From assembly GCF_019443505.1 (NCBI RefSeq), contig NZ_CP080377.1, positions 2,232,001 to 2,296,000 on the forward strand: DNA of 64,000 bases. The letters are read 5' to 3'. Shown piece after piece: positions 1 to 10,263 of this stretch (the first letter of the stretch is position 1; the number at the start of each line of letters is the position of its first letter). Position numbers and translations under genes: made by a program. This stretch comes from Janthinobacterium sp. PAMC25594 (GTDB lineage: Bacteria; Pseudomonadota; Gammaproteobacteria; Burkholderiales; Burkholderiaceae_D). The notes under the pieces are model-generated. The model had not been told where the DNA came from, did not search any database, and saw only the letters and a list, made by a program, of their open reading frames with translations.

Positions 1-1416
1 GGCCGCATCGGCGAAATTTCCATCATCGGCTTTGTGCTGCTGATGCTGGCCATCATCGGCGGCCAGTACGTGCAGGAATCCGCCGTGCTCGGCCCCATGT
101 TCACGTTTACCGGCACGGAACTGACGTGGATGCTGATCGGCTACGGCTTCATCGCTTCCGTCCTGCCCGTGTGGCTGCTGCTGGCGCCGCGCGACTACCT
201 GTCGACGTTCCTGAAAATCGGCACGATTCTGGGCCTGGCCATCGGCATCATCGTCGTCGCGCCTTACCTGAAAATGCCGGCCATGACCAAGTTCATCGAC
301 GGTTCCGGCCCTGTCTGGTCGGGCAATCTGTTCCCCTTCCTGTTCATCACGATTGCCTGCGGCGCCGTCTCCGGCTTCCACGCGCTGATTTCCTCGGGCA
401 CCACGCCGAAGATGATTGAAAACGAAAGCCACGCCCGCTTCATCGGCTATGGCGCCATGCTGATGGAATCGTTCGTTGCCATCATGGCCCTGGTGGCCGC
501 CTCGACCATCGAGCCGGGCATCTATTTCGCCATGAACAGCCCGGCCGCCCTGATCGGCACGACAGCCGAGTCCGCCGCACAGGCGATCTCGCAATGGGGC
601 TTCTATGTGACGCCGGAAATGCTGACGCAGACGGCCAAGGACGTTGGCGAGCACAGCATCATCTCGCGCGCGGGCGGCGCACCGACCCTGGCGGTCGGCA
701 TGGCGCAGATTCTTTCCGGCGCCATCGGCGGCAAGGCCATGATGGCCTTCTGGTATCACTTCGCCATCCTGTTCGAGGCGCTGTTCATCCTGACGGCCGT
801 CGATGCGGGCACGCGTGCGGGCCGCTTCATGCTGCAAGACTTGCTGGGCAGCTTCGTGCCAGCGCTGAAACAGACGGAAAACGTCATCGCCAACCTGCTG
901 GCCACGGGCCTGTGCGTGGCGGCCTGGGGCTACTTCCTGTACCAGGGCGTGGTCGATCCATTGGGCGGCATCAACACCCTGTGGCCGCTGTTCGGCATCG
1001 CCAACCAGATGCTGGCAGCCATCGCGCTGATCCTCGGCACTTGCGTGCTGTTCAAGATGAAAAAAGGCCGGTATGCGTGGGTCACCATCACGCCGACCAT
1101 CTGGCTGCTGCTGTGCACCCTGACGGCGGGCTGGCAAAAGATCTTCGACGCCAATCCGCGCGTGGGTTTCCTCGCGCATGCGAAGAAATACTCGGCGGCG
1201 CTCGATGAAGGCACCCTGCTGGCGCCGGCCAAGTCGGTGGCGCAGATGCAGCAGATCATCTTCAACGATTACCTGGACGCCGGCCTGGCCGCCTTCTTCG
1301 TCATCGTCGTGATCAGCGTGCTGTTCTTCGGCATCCGCACCATCATGAAGGCGCGCGCCGACAGCCAGCCGAGCACCAAGGAAACGCCGTTCCAGGCCAT
1401 GCCCACGGTGCAATGA
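1..1416 (+). CDS. cstA: Carbon starvation protein A, C-terminal part (5' end outside window)
   Basis: The frame is already open at base 1 and runs to TGA at 1414-1416, giving about 471 residues of a protein that is normally near 690 residues. The visible part is a chain of hydrophobic segments typical of CstA, an inner-membrane peptide/pyruvate uptake protein induced on carbon limitation. It includes the family-typical stretch GPMFTFTGTELTW and the conserved SGFHALISSGTTPK loop. The C-terminal tail after the last membrane segment (IVVISVLFFGIRTI) is charged. The small YbdD/YjiX gene overlaps the stop by four bases (ATGA), the usual CstA operon arrangement. The family assignment is secure; the exact transported substrate cannot be told from sequence. 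Confidence 0.95.
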   Translation, partial: GRIGEISIIGFVLLMLAIIGGQYVQESAVLGPMFTFTGTELTWMLIGYGFIASVLPVWLLLAPRDYLSTFLKIGTILGLAIGIIVVAPYLKMPAMTKFIDGSGPVWSGNLFPFLFITIACGAVSGFHALISSGTTPKMIENESHARFIGYGAMLMESFVAIMALVAASTIEPGIYFAMNSPAALIGTTAESAAQAISQWGFYVTPEMLTQTAKDVGEHSIISRAGGAPTLAVGMAQILSGAIGGKAMMAFWYHFAILFEALFILTAVDAGTRAGRFMLQDLLGSFVPALKQTENVIANLLATGLCVAAWGYFLYQGVVDPLGGINTLWPLFGIANQMLAAIALILGTCVLFKMKKGRYAWVTITPTIWLLLCTLTAGWQKIFDANPRVGFLAHAKKYSAALDEGTLLAPAKSVAQMQQIIFNDYLDAGLAAFFVIVVISVLFFGIRTIMKARADSQPSTKETPFQAMPTVQ

Positions 1417-1616
1417 TGATCGACGAAATCATCAAGGCTGGACGGTATCTGGGGCAAAGCATGCGGCTCATGTGCGGCTTGCCCGAGTACGACACCTATG
1501 TGGCGCACCGGGAAGTCACCCATCCCGGCGAGCCGATGATGACGTATGAAGAGTTCTTCCGCGAACGGCAGGAAGCCCGTTATGGCGGCGCAGGAAAACG
1601 CGGAGGGTGTTGTTAA
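1413..1616 (+). CDS. YbdD/YjiX family small protein (DUF466)
   Basis: This 67-residue protein starts inside the cstA stop (ATGA overlap), so translation is probably coupled. The body with a GLPEYDTYVAHREVTHPGEP motif and a FFRERQEARYGG tail is the hallmark of the YbdD/YjiX family, which is nearly always encoded directly downstream of CstA or its homologue BtsT. Its molecular role is unknown; a modulatory function for the transporter is inferred only from the conserved linkage. A Cys-Cys pair ends the protein. A rho-independent terminator follows at 1646. Confidence 0.9.
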   Translation: MMIDEIIKAGRYLGQSMRLMCGLPEYDTYVAHREVTHPGEPMMTYEEFFRERQEARYGGAGKRGGCC

Positions 1617-1645
1617 GTCCTGTGTTGTTGCTCAGCAATAATTTG

Positions 1646-1675
1646 AGGGCGGTTCTGCGAGACCGCCCTATTTGT
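1646..1675 (+). terminator. Rho-independent terminator after cstA operon
   Basis: The inverted repeat AGGGCGGT / ACCGCCCT encloses an eight-base loop and is followed by ATTTGTTT. It sits about 30 bases after the YbdD/YjiX stop and ends the cstA transcript. Confidence 0.8.
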
Positions 1676-1808
1676 TTCATCTCGTATAAGTTCCCCTCCC
1701 CTCTCTTCCCTTAGACCCACATCAACATCAGGGTGTGTCTTCGCGTCTATATTTTTCCAATAGGAATTAAAAAACAGTCAACGGATCGATCGGAGAAGCG
1801 CCGCCACC

Positions 1809-4334
1809 ATGTTCAATTTCCAACGCTCCAGCATCAGCCAGAAGCTGACCATGATCTCGGTACTGTCATCGGGCTGCGCGCTGCTGCTGGTGTTCGTGGC
1901 GTTTGCGCTGACGTCCGTACTCAGCCACAAGAACGATGAAGGCAAGCAACTGTTGTCGCTGGCGGGCGTGATCGGTGCGGCCAGCGCGGTGCCGTTGCTG
2001 GCGGGCAAACCTGCGCAGGCGCAGGCGGAACAGGTGCTGGCATCGCTGGCCGCGCGCGACGAGGTGGCCCAGGCGGCCCTGTTCGACCGGGGCGGCCGGC
2101 TGTTCGCCCTGTACCGCGCGCCGCAGCATGCCGATGGCCTGGCGGCGCCGGAAGACATGGACCCGGCCCTGCTGGCCGACATGGCCGTGCAGCCCGTCAC
2201 GCAAGGCGCGGGCACGACGCTGGCGCCCGCCATGCGTTTGTACCGTCCCGTCTACCGGCCGGGCGAGCCGCAACAGATCATCGGCGCCGTGCTGATCGAG
2301 GCAGACCTGAACCACATGTGGCGCGACATCGGCCGCCACGTGGGCGCCATCGGCGGCGCCACCGTGCTGTCCTTCCTGATCGCCGTCTTCCTGGCACGGC
2401 GTTTCAAAAGCGTGATTGCCGAACCGATCACCAAGCTGATCGATACGGCGCAAAAAGTGTCGAGCAGCCAGACCTACAGCCACCGCATCGCGCACCAGCG
2501 CAGCGACGAACTGGGCGTGCTGATCGACAGTTTCAACGACATGCTGGCGCAGATCGATAGCCGCGACAGCACCCTGGCCAATTACCGCGACCAGCTCGAA
2601 CGCCAGGTGGGCGTGCGCACGGCGCAGCTGGAAAAGGCCAAGGATGCGGCCGAGGCGGCCAGCCAGGCGAAGAGCGCGTTCCTCGCCACCATGAGCCATG
2701 AAATCCGCACACCGATGAATGGCGTGCTGGGCATGACGGAACTGCTGCTGGCCAGCCCGTTGAGCCCGCAGCAGCGCCACTACACGAGCATGGTGCAGCG
2801 TTCGGGGCAGAATTTGCTGGTGATCATCAACGACATCCTCGACTTTTCCAAGATCGAGGCAGGCAAGCTGAGCGTGGAATACATCCGCTTCAATTTCCGC
2901 GAATTGCTCGACGACATAGAGCACGTGTTCGCGCCGCAGGCGGAAGCGAAAAACATCAGCCTGGAATTCGATATCGCGTTTGACATTCCCGTCGCCATCT
3001 GCGGCGACCCGAACCGATTGCGCCAGATCATCGTCAACTTGCTGGGCAACGCCATCAAGTTCACGGAAACGGGCAAGGTCACCGTGAAAGTGGAAGTGTG
3101 CAGCGAAGACGCGCCCAGCGTGGGCTTGCGCTTCGAGGTGCACGACACGGGCATCGGCGTATCAAACGAAGCGCAGACGCGCATCTTCGAATCGTTCTCG
3201 CAGGCGGACGGTTCGACCACGCGCAAGCACGGCGGCACGGGCCTGGGATTGACGATCTCGAAACAGCTGGTGGAGCTGATGGGCGGCACTATCGGCGTTG
3301 ATAATGCTTTAACGCAAGGCTCGATCTTCTGGTTCGAAGTAAATTTCGATAAGCGGCGGGTCGACAGCGATGACCCGTCCTTCAACCTGAAAACCACACG
3401 GGGATTACGCGCCTTGATCGTCGACCACACACCCGCCACGCGCGCCGTGCTGGAGCGGCAGCTGGCCAGCTGGCACATCGTCAGCGACAGCGCCGGCACG
3501 GCCAGCGACTGCCTGGGCAAGCTGCGCGCGGCCGCGCAGGCGGGCACGCCGTATGCCGTGGCCCTGCTCGACATGGAATTGCCGCGCACCAGCGGCCTGG
3601 CCCTGGCCGCCACCATCAAGAGCGACCCGCTGCTGGCCGACCTCAAGTTACTGCTGCTGAGCACGGAACAGGCGGCGGCCGACCCCGTGCAGCGGCGCGA
3701 GGCGGGCGTGGCCTTCCAGCTGATCAAGCCGGCCCGCGAATGCGACTTGTTCGACTGCATCGTCACGCCGCCGCGCGCCAGCGAGGGCATGCGCATCCAT
3801 CCGCCGCATGCGGCCCGTCAAGTGGGCCGGCGCCAGCGCCGCCGCGTGCTGCTGGCCGAGGACAATCCCGTCAACGTGGAAGTGGCGCTGGCCATGCTCG
3901 ACAGCCTGGGCCTGGACGTGGTCTGCGCGCGCAACGGCGACGAAGCCTTGCAGGCGGCGCAGGCCGAGGATTTCGATCTGATCCTGATGGACTGCCAGAT
4001 GCCCGTGATGGACGGCTTTGCCGCCACGGCGGAAATCCGCCGCCACGAACAGCAGTGCGGCCACGCGCGCGTGCTGCCCATCGTCGCCATCACGGCCAAT
4101 GCGCTGCAGGGCGACCGCGAGGCATGCCTGGCGGCCGGCATGGACGATTACCTGAGTAAACCTTTTACGCAGCAGGACCTGGGCCACACGATTGCGCGCT
4201 GGATCACCCTGCCGCGCGCGGCCACCGTGCACCACAGCGAGGCGCCGCAGGCGCAAACACCGCAAACGCTGCAGGAAGCGCCGCCCGAGGTGTCGCTACC
4301 CGTTTCCGCCCCCCGCCGGCGGGCCAGCCGCTGA
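1809..4334 (+). CDS. Membrane hybrid sensor histidine kinase (HAMP-HisKA-HATPase-REC-REC), frameshifted before its HPt domain
   Basis: An 841-residue hybrid kinase. Membrane segments lie at about residues 13-37 and 177-197, enclosing a periplasmic sensor region. A HAMP linker (about 198-255) and coiled coil follow. The HisKA domain has its phospho-accepting His297 in [12 protein letters not shown]. The HATPase has the N box ([10 protein letters not shown]), G1 (DTGIGV) and G2 (GGTGLGL) motifs. The first receiver (about 532-650) carries Asp588 but its acidic pocket reads VDHTP, so it may be degenerate; the second (about 678-795) is canonical with Asp728 in LMDCQMP. The start has GGAGA upstream. 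In the C6 run at 4309-4314 the frame is lost and the protein stops after 10 unrelated residues; adding one C restores a continuous HPt domain (next entry). The ligand is unknown. The gene abuts a REC-GGDEF-EAL gene, its likely output partner. Confidence 0.9.
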   Translation: MFNFQRSSISQKLTMISVLSSGCALLLVFVAFALTSVLSHKNDEGKQLLSLAGVIGAASAVPLLAGKPAQAQAEQVLASLAARDEVAQAALFDRGGRLFALYRAPQHADGLAAPEDMDPALLADMAVQPVTQGAGTTLAPAMRLYRPVYRPGEPQQIIGAVLIEADLNHMWRDIGRHVGAIGGATVLSFLIAVFLARRFKSVIAEPITKLIDTAQKVSSSQTYSHRIAHQRSDELGVLIDSFNDMLAQIDSRDSTLANYRDQLERQVGVRTAQLEKAKDAAEAASQAKSAFLATMSHEIRTPMNGVLGMTELLLASPLSPQQRHYTSMVQRSGQNLLVIINDILDFSKIEAGKLSVEYIRFNFRELLDDIEHVFAPQAEAKNISLEFDIAFDIPVAICGDPNRLRQIIVNLLGNAIKFTETGKVTVKVEVCSEDAPSVGLRFEVHDTGIGVSNEAQTRIFESFSQADGSTTRKHGGTGLGLTISKQLVELMGGTIGVDNALTQGSIFWFEVNFDKRRVDSDDPSFNLKTTRGLRALIVDHTPATRAVLERQLASWHIVSDSAGTASDCLGKLRAAAQAGTPYAVALLDMELPRTSGLALAATIKSDPLLADLKLLLLSTEQAAADPVQRREAGVAFQLIKPARECDLFDCIVTPPRASEGMRIHPPHAARQVGRRQRRRVLLAEDNPVNVEVALAMLDSLGLDVVCARNGDEALQAAQAEDFDLILMDCQMPVMDGFAATAEIRRHEQQCGHARVLPIVAITANALQGDREACLAAGMDDYLSKPFTQQDLGHTIARWITLPRAATVHHSEAPQAQTPQTLQEAPPEVSLPVSAPRRRASR

Positions 4335-4678
4335 ACCGGCAAGCGCTGGAAAACATCCGCGCCCTGTCGCAGGCCGATGGCGATGCGCTGCTGGAACGGG
4401 TCATCCTCGCTTTTACCAGCGAGACGCCGCGCCAGTTGAGCGCCATGCGCGCAGCGATTGCCGGCGCGGATGCGGAAGCGCTGCGCAAGGTGGCGCACAG
4501 CCTCAAGTCGGGCAGCGCCAACGTGGGCGCCGATGGCCTGGCGCAGCTGTGCAAGGAGATGGAAAAACTGGGCCGCGCCGGCAGTACCGAGGGCGCGGCT
4601 GCCCTGCTGCAGCAGATGCAGCAAGCCTTCCTGGCCGTACGCGAATCGCTGAGCGCCATCCTCGTGAAGGAACACTGA
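4315..4678 (+). CDS. HPt (histidine phosphotransfer) domain, out-of-frame 3' part of the hybrid kinase gene
   Basis: In the frame one base away from the kinase, an uninterrupted HPt domain is read from just after the C6 tract to TGA at 4676-4678. It shows [20 protein letters not shown], then the phospho-accepting motif [13 protein letters not shown] near 4495, and a helical C-terminus. It has no good start of its own; the first ATG (4436) falls inside the domain and would remove its first helix. It therefore belongs to the upstream kinase. The next gene begins two bases after its stop, so the two are one operon. Whether the break is a sequencing error, a contingency tract or a true mutation cannot be decided here. 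Confidence 0.8.
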
Positions 4679-4679
4679 C

Positions 4680-6839
4680 ATGACAGCGCCCCTCTCCCCT
4701 CCCCGCGGCCTGGTGCTGGTGGCCGACGACGATCCCGTGATGCGCCTGCTGATGCGGCAAATGCTCACCCAGGTAGGCCTGGACGTGATCGAGGCCGAGG
4801 ACGGCGTGCAGGCGCTGGCCAGCTACAAGCACAGCGGGCCGGACCTGGTCATGCTCGACGTCGACATGCCGGCCCTGGACGGCTTTGCCGTGTGCCGCGA
4901 AATCCGCCGCCAGGAAGTGGGCGGCACCGTGCCCATCATCATGGTCACGGGCGGCGACGAACTGGAAGCCGTCACGCGCGCCTACGAGGTGGGCGCCACG
5001 GATTTCATTTCCAAGCCCATCAACTGGCCCATCCTGGGCCACCGCGTGCTGTACGTGCTGCGCGCCAGCGACGCCATCGCCCGCCTGCGCATCGCCGATG
5101 CGCACAACCGCGCCGTGCTGGCCGCCATCCCCGACACCTTCTTTCGCCTGAACCGCGAAGGCTTTTATCTCGACTACGAACAGGGCCACGACGCCAGCGC
5201 GGGCTTTTCCCTCAGCGACTGCGTGGGCAGCCATATCCGCGACGTGCTGCCGCCCGAAATCGCCGCGCGCCTGCTCGACAAGGCGCACGCCGTGCTGGCC
5301 ACGCAGCATATCGGCTCGGTCGACTACACGCTCACGCACGAGGACAGCACGCGCCATTTCGAGGCGCGCCTGGTGGCGACGGGCGCCGACGAAGTGCTGG
5401 GCCTGGTGCGCGACATCAGCGAACGCAAGCGCACGGAAGAGCAGATCCGCCGCCTCGCGTATTGCGACAGCCTGACGGGCATCCCCAACCGCCAGGCCTT
5501 CCTGGAAACGCTGGAGCGCGAACTGCTGCGCTCGAAGGAGCACGACAAGAAATTCGCCGTGCTGTTCATGGACCTCGACGCCTTCAAGCGCATCAACGAC
5601 ACCCTGGGCCACGACGTGGGCGACCATTTGCTCAAGGTGGTGTCGGAGCGCCTGCGCGAAACCATCCGCCCCAGCGACCTGGTGCTGCGCGCCGAACACG
5701 AGTTTGAGGCCAGCTTCGGCGGCAGCAACCTGGCGCGCCTGGGCGGCGACGAATTCACGATTTTGATTCCCGACCTGGAGCGGGTGGAAGACGCGCTGAA
5801 CGTGGCGCACCGGGTCAAGGAAGCCATGCGCCGGCCCTTCATGATCGAGGCGCACGAGATTTTCGTCACGGCCAGCATCGGCATTTCGCTGTATCCGGAA
5901 GATGGCGAGGACTGCAACTCGCTGTTGAAATATGCGGACACGGCCATGTACCACGCGAAGAACTGCGGCAAGAACAATGCCAAGCTGTACAGTTCATCGC
6001 TGACGATGGAAATCATGAGCCACGTCAAAATGGAAGTGGGGCTGCGCAAAGCCTTGCAGAACAACGAGCTGTACTTGCTGTACCAGCCGCAGATCGACGT
6101 TCCCAGCACGCAGATCGTCGGCGTGGAAGCGCTGATTCGCTGGCGCCATCCCGAGCGGGGCATCATTTCGCCCACGGAATTCATCCCGCTGGCCGAAGAA
6201 ACGGGGCTGATCGTGCCCATCGGCGAATGGGTGCTGCGCACGGCGTGCAACCAGGCCAAGGCGTGGCAAAGCGATGGCGGACGGGCCATCCGCATGGCCG
6301 TGAACCTGTCGGCCAAGCAATTCAAGGATGAAAACCTGATGCAGATCGTGCTCTCGGCCCTGGCCGACACGGGCCTCGATGCGCGCCTGCTGGAACTGGA
6401 ATTGACGGAGGGAACGTTGATGGACGATGCGCGCGCCACCATGGTGACCTTGGAGCAATTGCGCGGCATCGGCGTGTATCTGTCCATAGACGACTTCGGC
6501 ACGGGATATTCATCGATGAATTATTTGAAGCGCTTCGACGTGCGGGCCTTGAAGATCGACAAGAGCTTTATCGCCGGCTTGCCGCAGGACACGGAAAACG
6601 CGGCTATCACGCGCGCCATCATCGCCATGGCGCATGGCTTGAAAATGGTGGTGGTGGCCGAAGGCGTGGAGACGGACGAGCAACTGCTGATGCTGGAAGA
6701 ATACGGCTGCGACATGGCGCAGGGATACTTTTTAGGCCATCCGTCGCCGCACGACACGATCACGGCCATGCTGGCCAGGCAGGCGGGCCAGTTGGCCAGC
6801 CTGGAAACTAGAGCACTTCGAAGGCAAGGATTTGCGTGA
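4680..6839 (+). CDS. Response regulator with REC-PAS-GGDEF-EAL architecture (cyclic-di-GMP turnover)
   Basis: A 719-residue cytoplasmic protein. Residues 11-125 are a receiver with phospho-accepting Asp60 (VMLDVDMP) and a conserved KPI lysine. About 130-245 look PAS-like. A diguanylate cyclase domain follows with an intact GGDEF motif at residues 355-359, and an EAL phosphodiesterase domain with E483-[21 protein letters not shown] and KIDKSFI. Both catalytic signatures are complete, so it could make or degrade cyclic-di-GMP; which dominates is unknown. A short extra segment precedes the GGDEF motif. It starts two bases after the kinase/HPt frame, suggesting that the kinase phosphorelay controls it. 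Its 3' end overlaps the convergent phytase-like gene by about 30 bases. Confidence 0.93.
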   Translation: MTAPLSPPRGLVLVADDDPVMRLLMRQMLTQVGLDVIEAEDGVQALASYKHSGPDLVMLDVDMPALDGFAVCREIRRQEVGGTVPIIMVTGGDELEAVTRAYEVGATDFISKPINWPILGHRVLYVLRASDAIARLRIADAHNRAVLAAIPDTFFRLNREGFYLDYEQGHDASAGFSLSDCVGSHIRDVLPPEIAARLLDKAHAVLATQHIGSVDYTLTHEDSTRHFEARLVATGADEVLGLVRDISERKRTEEQIRRLAYCDSLTGIPNRQAFLETLERELLRSKEHDKKFAVLFMDLDAFKRINDTLGHDVGDHLLKVVSERLRETIRPSDLVLRAEHEFEASFGGSNLARLGGDEFTILIPDLERVEDALNVAHRVKEAMRRPFMIEAHEIFVTASIGISLYPEDGEDCNSLLKYADTAMYHAKNCGKNNAKLYSSSLTMEIMSHVKMEVGLRKALQNNELYLLYQPQIDVPSTQIVGVEALIRWRHPERGIISPTEFIPLAEETGLIVPIGEWVLRTACNQAKAWQSDGGRAIRMAVNLSAKQFKDENLMQIVLSALADTGLDARLLELELTEGTLMDDARATMVTLEQLRGIGVYLSIDDFGTGYSSMNYLKRFDVRALKIDKSFIAGLPQDTENAAITRAIIAMAHGLKMVVVAEGVETDEQLLMLEEYGCDMAQGYFLGHPSPHDTITAMLARQAGQLASLETRALRRQGFA

Positions 6840-7953
6840 CTTGCTGCGGATTAAAATTATCGTCGGAAATCATCACCAGGCTGCGGCGGCCGTTTTCCAG
6901 GCGCGGACCCCAGCTGATGCCTTCGATATTGTCGATTCTTGCCAGGCCGACCTTTTCCAGATCCAGCAGCAATCGCTTGCGCGCCGGCACATAGGCTGCG
7001 CCCGCCAGCGCGGGGATGGCCTGGATGTCGGTGGCGCCAGCCGTGTCCATCGCGTAGATGCGCACATGGTTCGAATACACGCCGTCGGCGTGTTCCACGC
7101 CGGCCCGCTCCACCACCAGCACCTGGTGGTCGTTCACGGCAAGAATTTCCGACACGCCATTGTCCGCCTCGCGCCCCGGCGCGGGCCGCGACGCCACCGG
7201 TTCAATCGCATACGCATACTGGCCCAGCACGGTGCCGGCGCGGTCCAGGCGCGTGATGCGCACCACGGAGCCGTTGTCGGGCGTGGCCAGCGGGCCATCC
7301 TGGTACAGCGCCGCTTCCATGCCCAGCCACAGGCTCTTGCCGTCCGACGAGAAAGACAGTGCCTCGAAGCTCATGTTGTTGCGCGAGCCGATTTCTTCCT
7401 GCGAGACATTGAACATGGCGGGCGTGGGCAAGGTGGCCAGGTAGTGGCCGTCGCGGTCCGCGTGGCGCACGAACGGGTGCAGGCCCACCTTGCGGTTGCC
7501 TTCGCTGCCGTACCACAGGCTGCCGTCCTGCGGATCGACGCGGATGGTCTCGATGTCGGGCACCTGGTCGCCCTGGTCCAGTTTTGCGTGCGCCAGGTTC
7601 GGGTAGCGGCTGCCGTCGGGCTGCGTGAAGAAATGCACGCTGCTCAAGGTCACACCCGTAAATGCCTTGCTGTCGTAGGTCAAGGCAGCGCGGTAGAAGC
7701 GGGCCGGATTGATTTCCGAGCGGTCATCGCTTTCCATCACCCAGCTATTGTTGGCCGCATCATAGTCGATGCCGGACAAGCCGCCCACCGTGGTGCCCTC
7801 GAATGCCTGTTTCAAGGCGATGCGCTGTTCGCCGATCAGGCGCAGGCCGGCAATCGGCGCGTCGTGGGGGGAAGCTGGCGCAGGCGGAGAGGACGATGGC
7901 GGCGGACGCCAGGGCAAGCGCGGTGCGCGCGCGGTGGAACAATGGAGGCATGA
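6808..7953 (-). CDS. Phytase-like (esterase-like activity of phytase family) lipoprotein, frameshifted near the N-terminus
   Basis: The main open frame (6808-7917, 369 residues) has the beta-propeller phytase-like domain: [28 protein letters not shown] and the hallmark [19 protein letters not shown]. Such proteins are usually exported, but this frame starts with a Pro/Ser run and no signal. The adjacent frame begins with ATG at 7953 and encodes a perfect lipoprotein signal ([14 protein letters not shown]). The two frames meet at a C6 run (7866-7871, G on the plus strand); removing one C joins them as ...[17 protein letters not shown]. The intact product is therefore inferred to be a lipoprotein. 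The enzymatic activity is not predictable; the family name is historical. Confidence 0.85.
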   Translation of the reverse strand, partial: SCLHCSTARAPRLPWRPPPSSSPPAPASPHDAPIAGLRLIGEQRIALKQAFEGTTVGGLSGIDYDAANNSWVMESDDRSEINPARFYRAALTYDSKAFTGVTLSSVHFFTQPDGSRYPNLAHAKLDQGDQVPDIETIRVDPQDGSLWYGSEGNRKVGLHPFVRHADRDGHYLATLPTPAMFNVSQEEIGSRNNMSFEALSFSSDGKSLWLGMEAALYQDGPLATPDNGSVVRITRLDRAGTVLGQYAYAIEPVASRPAPGREADNGVSEILAVNDHQVLVVERAGVEHADGVYSNHVRIYAMDTAGATDIQAIPALAGAAYVPARKRLLLDLEKVGLARIDNIEGISWGPRLENGRRSLVMISDDNFNPQQVTQILAFEVL

Positions 7954-7976
7954 TCGGTATCAAATAAGTCAGTTGC

Positions 7977-8006
7977 GTAGGTCGGATTAGCGTAGCGTAA
8001 TCCGAC
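7977..8006. repeat. REP-like palindrome (GTCGGATTA type)
   Basis: GTCGGATTA and TAATCCGAC form a perfect 9-bp inverted repeat around an 8-base loop, preceded by GTAG. The same design recurs at 12978 and 13024. It lies between the CoA-transferase and the phytase-like lipoprotein. REP elements of this type are dispersed in many proteobacterial genomes. Confidence 0.7.
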
Positions 8007-8036
8007 AACATTGTTGGCCCGGCCGGTAGCGTCGGA

Positions 8037-9254
8037 TCACACCACCCCATCGGCCTTCAGCCGCGCAATGGCGGCCGCATCATAGCCCAGCGACGCCAGC
8101 ACCTCGTCGTTGTGCTGGCCCAGGGTCGGCCCCAGCCACTGCGTCTTGCCCGGCGTGGCGGACAGTTTCGGGCTGATGGCGGGCAATTTGACGGGCGTGC
8201 CGTCGGCGAAATGGTGTTGTTCGAACATCTCGCGGGCGAGAAATTGCGGGTCGCTCATCATATCGCGCACGGAGTAAATTTTTCCGGATGGCACATCGGC
8301 AGCTTTGAGCACGGCCAGCGCGCTGGCTATCGTGTGGGTGGCGCACCAGGCGCCGATGGCGTCGTCGATTTCCTGCGTGCGCGCCACTCGGCCATCGTTG
8401 CGCGCCAGTTGCGGGTCGCCCGCCATGTCGATGCGGCCCATGGCCAGCATCAAGCGCTTGAAGATGGCGTCGCCATTACCCGCAATCACGATGTTTTCGC
8501 CGTCGCCCGTCGTGTAGGTATTCGAGGGGACGATGCCGGGCAAGGAACCGCCCGTGCGTTCGCGCACCACGCCCGCCTGGTCGTATTCGGGCACCAGCGA
8601 CTCCATCAGGTTGAACACGGATTCGTACAGGGCCACGTCGACCATCTGCCCTTCCCCGTGCTCGCGCCCACCCGTCACGTCGCGGTGGCGCAGGGCCATC
8701 ATGGCGCCGATCACGCCGTGCAGGGCCGCCACCGAGTCGCCGATCGACACGCCGACCCGCACGGGCGGGCGGTCGGCAAAGCCGGACACATAGCGCAAGC
8801 CGCCCATCGACTCGCCGATGGCGCCGAAACCGGGCAAGTCCTTCATCGGTCTCGTCTGGCCAAAGCCGGACAGGCGCACCATGATGAGGGACGGCTTGAT
8901 CTGCTTGAGCTGCTCGTAGCCCAGGTCCCACTTTTCCAGCACGCCGGGGCGGTAGTTCTCGATGATGATGTCCGCTTCCAGGGCCAGCTGGCGCGCGATG
9001 GCGCGGCCCTCGGGCGACTTCAGGTTCAAGGTCAGACTTTTCTTGTTGCGCGCCTGCACCGACCACCACAGCGAAGTGCCGTCTTTCAGCACGCGCCAGG
9101 TACGGATGGGGTCGCCGCCATCGGGCGACTCGATCTTGATCACGTCGGCGCCGAATTCGGCCAGCATGCGGGCACAGAACGGCCCCGCGATCAGGGTGCC
9201 CAGTTCCAGGACTTTGATGCCCGTCAAAGGACCAGCCGACGTTTTTTCTTGCAT
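8037..9254 (-). CDS. CaiB/BaiF family CoA-transferase (type III)
   Basis: A 405-residue class III CoA-transferase. The N-terminal signature GTLIAGPFCARMLAEFGADV and the following KIESPDGGDPIR segment bind CoA. GDSVAALHGVIGAMMAL contains the Asp that forms the acyl-aspartyl intermediate in this family. Members move CoA between acids such as oxalate/formate, carnitine derivatives or 2-methylcitrate-type substrates; the substrate cannot be assigned here. The gene starts three bases downstream of the recR stop on the same strand, so it may be co-transcribed with dnaX-ybaB-recR. No acyl-CoA dehydrogenase or oxalate gene is nearby to hint at its role. Confidence 0.9.
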   Translation of the reverse strand: MQEKTSAGPLTGIKVLELGTLIAGPFCARMLAEFGADVIKIESPDGGDPIRTWRVLKDGTSLWWSVQARNKKSLTLNLKSPEGRAIARQLALEADIIIENYRPGVLEKWDLGYEQLKQIKPSLIMVRLSGFGQTRPMKDLPGFGAIGESMGGLRYVSGFADRPPVRVGVSIGDSVAALHGVIGAMMALRHRDVTGGREHGEGQMVDVALYESVFNLMESLVPEYDQAGVVRERTGGSLPGIVPSNTYTTGDGENIVIAGNGDAIFKRLMLAMGRIDMAGDPQLARNDGRVARTQEIDDAIGAWCATHTIASALAVLKAADVPSGKIYSVRDMMSDPQFLAREMFEQHHFADGTPVKLPAISPKLSATPGKTQWLGPTLGQHNDEVLASLGYDAAAIARLKADGVV

Positions 9255-9257
9255 GAT

Positions 9258-9848
9258 TTAGGTTGCCCTGCGGTCGAGCATCGCGCGGGCAATCGTGCCC
9301 GCGTCGACGTATTCCAGTTCGCCGCCCACGGGCACGCCGCGGGCCAGGCGGCTCACGCGCAAGCCCCGCGCCTTCAGCATTTCGCTGATGTAATGGGCGG
9401 TCGCTTCGCCTTCATTTGTGAAATTGGTGGCCAGCACCACTTCACCGACCACGCCATCGTTGGCGCGGCCCAGTAATTTTTCGAGGTGGATATCTTTCGG
9501 GCCGATGCCATCGAGCGGAGACAATCTGCCCATGAGCACGAAATACAGGCCCTTGTAGGTGAGCGTCTGCTCGATCATCAGCTGGTCGGCGGGCGTTTCC
9601 ACCACGCACAGCAAGCGCTTGTCGCGCTCTTCGTCGAGACAGGTCTCGCACACTTCATGTTCGGTAAAGGTATTGCACAGGCCGCAGTGATGCACGGCAT
9701 CGACGGCCTGGAACAGGGCGCGCGACAGCATGGCCGCGCCTTCCCTATCGTGCTGCAACAAATGAAATGCCATCCGCTGCGCCGACTTGGGGCCGACGCC
9801 GGGCAGGCGCCGCAGCGCCTCGGTCAAAAATTCAAGCGACTTGGACAT
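9258..9848 (-). CDS. recR: Recombination protein RecR
   Basis: A 196-residue protein of standard RecR length. It has the helix-hairpin-helix motif [20 protein letters not shown], a four-cysteine zinc finger ([16 protein letters not shown]), and a Toprim domain with [13 protein letters not shown] and [18 protein letters not shown]. RecR works with RecF and RecO to load RecA on gapped DNA. It is third in the dnaX-ybaB-recR cluster, a conserved order. Confidence 0.98.
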   Translation of the reverse strand: MSKSLEFLTEALRRLPGVGPKSAQRMAFHLLQHDREGAAMLSRALFQAVDAVHHCGLCNTFTEHEVCETCLDEERDKRLLCVVETPADQLMIEQTLTYKGLYFVLMGRLSPLDGIGPKDIHLEKLLGRANDGVVGEVVLATNFTNEGEATAHYISEMLKARGLRVSRLARGVPVGGELEYVDAGTIARAMLDRRAT

Positions 9849-9895
9849 GGATCAACCCTGCCCCGTGCCACAGATCGAGCGCATGCGGGATTGCA

Positions 9896-10222
9896 TCAGA
9901 ATGGCATTTTGAAGCCGGCTGGCAAGTTCATGCCGCCGGTCAAGCCTGCCATTTTTTCCGCGGACGTCGCTTCCGCCTTGCGCACGGCGTCGTTGAAGGC
10001 GGCAGCCACCAGGTCTTCCAGCATGTCCTTGTCGTCGGCCAGCAGCGATGGGTCGATGGAGACGCGCTTGACGTCGTTCTTGCACGTCATGACGATCTTC
10101 ACCAGACCGGCGCCGGACTGGCCTTCCACTTCCACCAGCGCCAGTTGTTCCTGGGCCTTTTTCATGTTGTCTTGCATTGTTTGCGCCTGCTTCATCAGGC
10201 CAGCCAGTTGATTTTTCATCAT
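9896..10222 (-). CDS. ybaB: YbaB/EbfC family nucleoid-associated protein
   Basis: A 108-residue basic/acidic small protein beginning [20 protein letters not shown], with the family core ([20 protein letters not shown]) and the [15 protein letters not shown] helix. YbaB/EbfC forms a tweezer-shaped dimer that binds DNA and is encoded between dnaX and recR in most proteobacteria, as here. Two adjacent ATG codons are available; the first is used for the coordinates. Confidence 0.95.
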   Translation of the reverse strand: MMKNQLAGLMKQAQTMQDNMKKAQEQLALVEVEGQSGAGLVKIVMTCKNDVKRVSIDPSLLADDKDMLEDLVAAAFNDAVRKAEATSAEKMAGLTGGMNLPAGFKMPF

Positions 10223-10263
10223 GAGAATGCTCCGTTCAATTCAGTTTGTGAGTGTGTTAATCA

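Noticed and set aside
1866..3143. Long open frame antisense to the hybrid kinase (and similar ones antisense to dnaX, pilY1, the RND pumps and others)
   Set aside because: High GC removes stop codons from the opposite strand; the predicted products are Arg/His/Gly-rich, lack any family motif, and the sense frames are clearly real genes.
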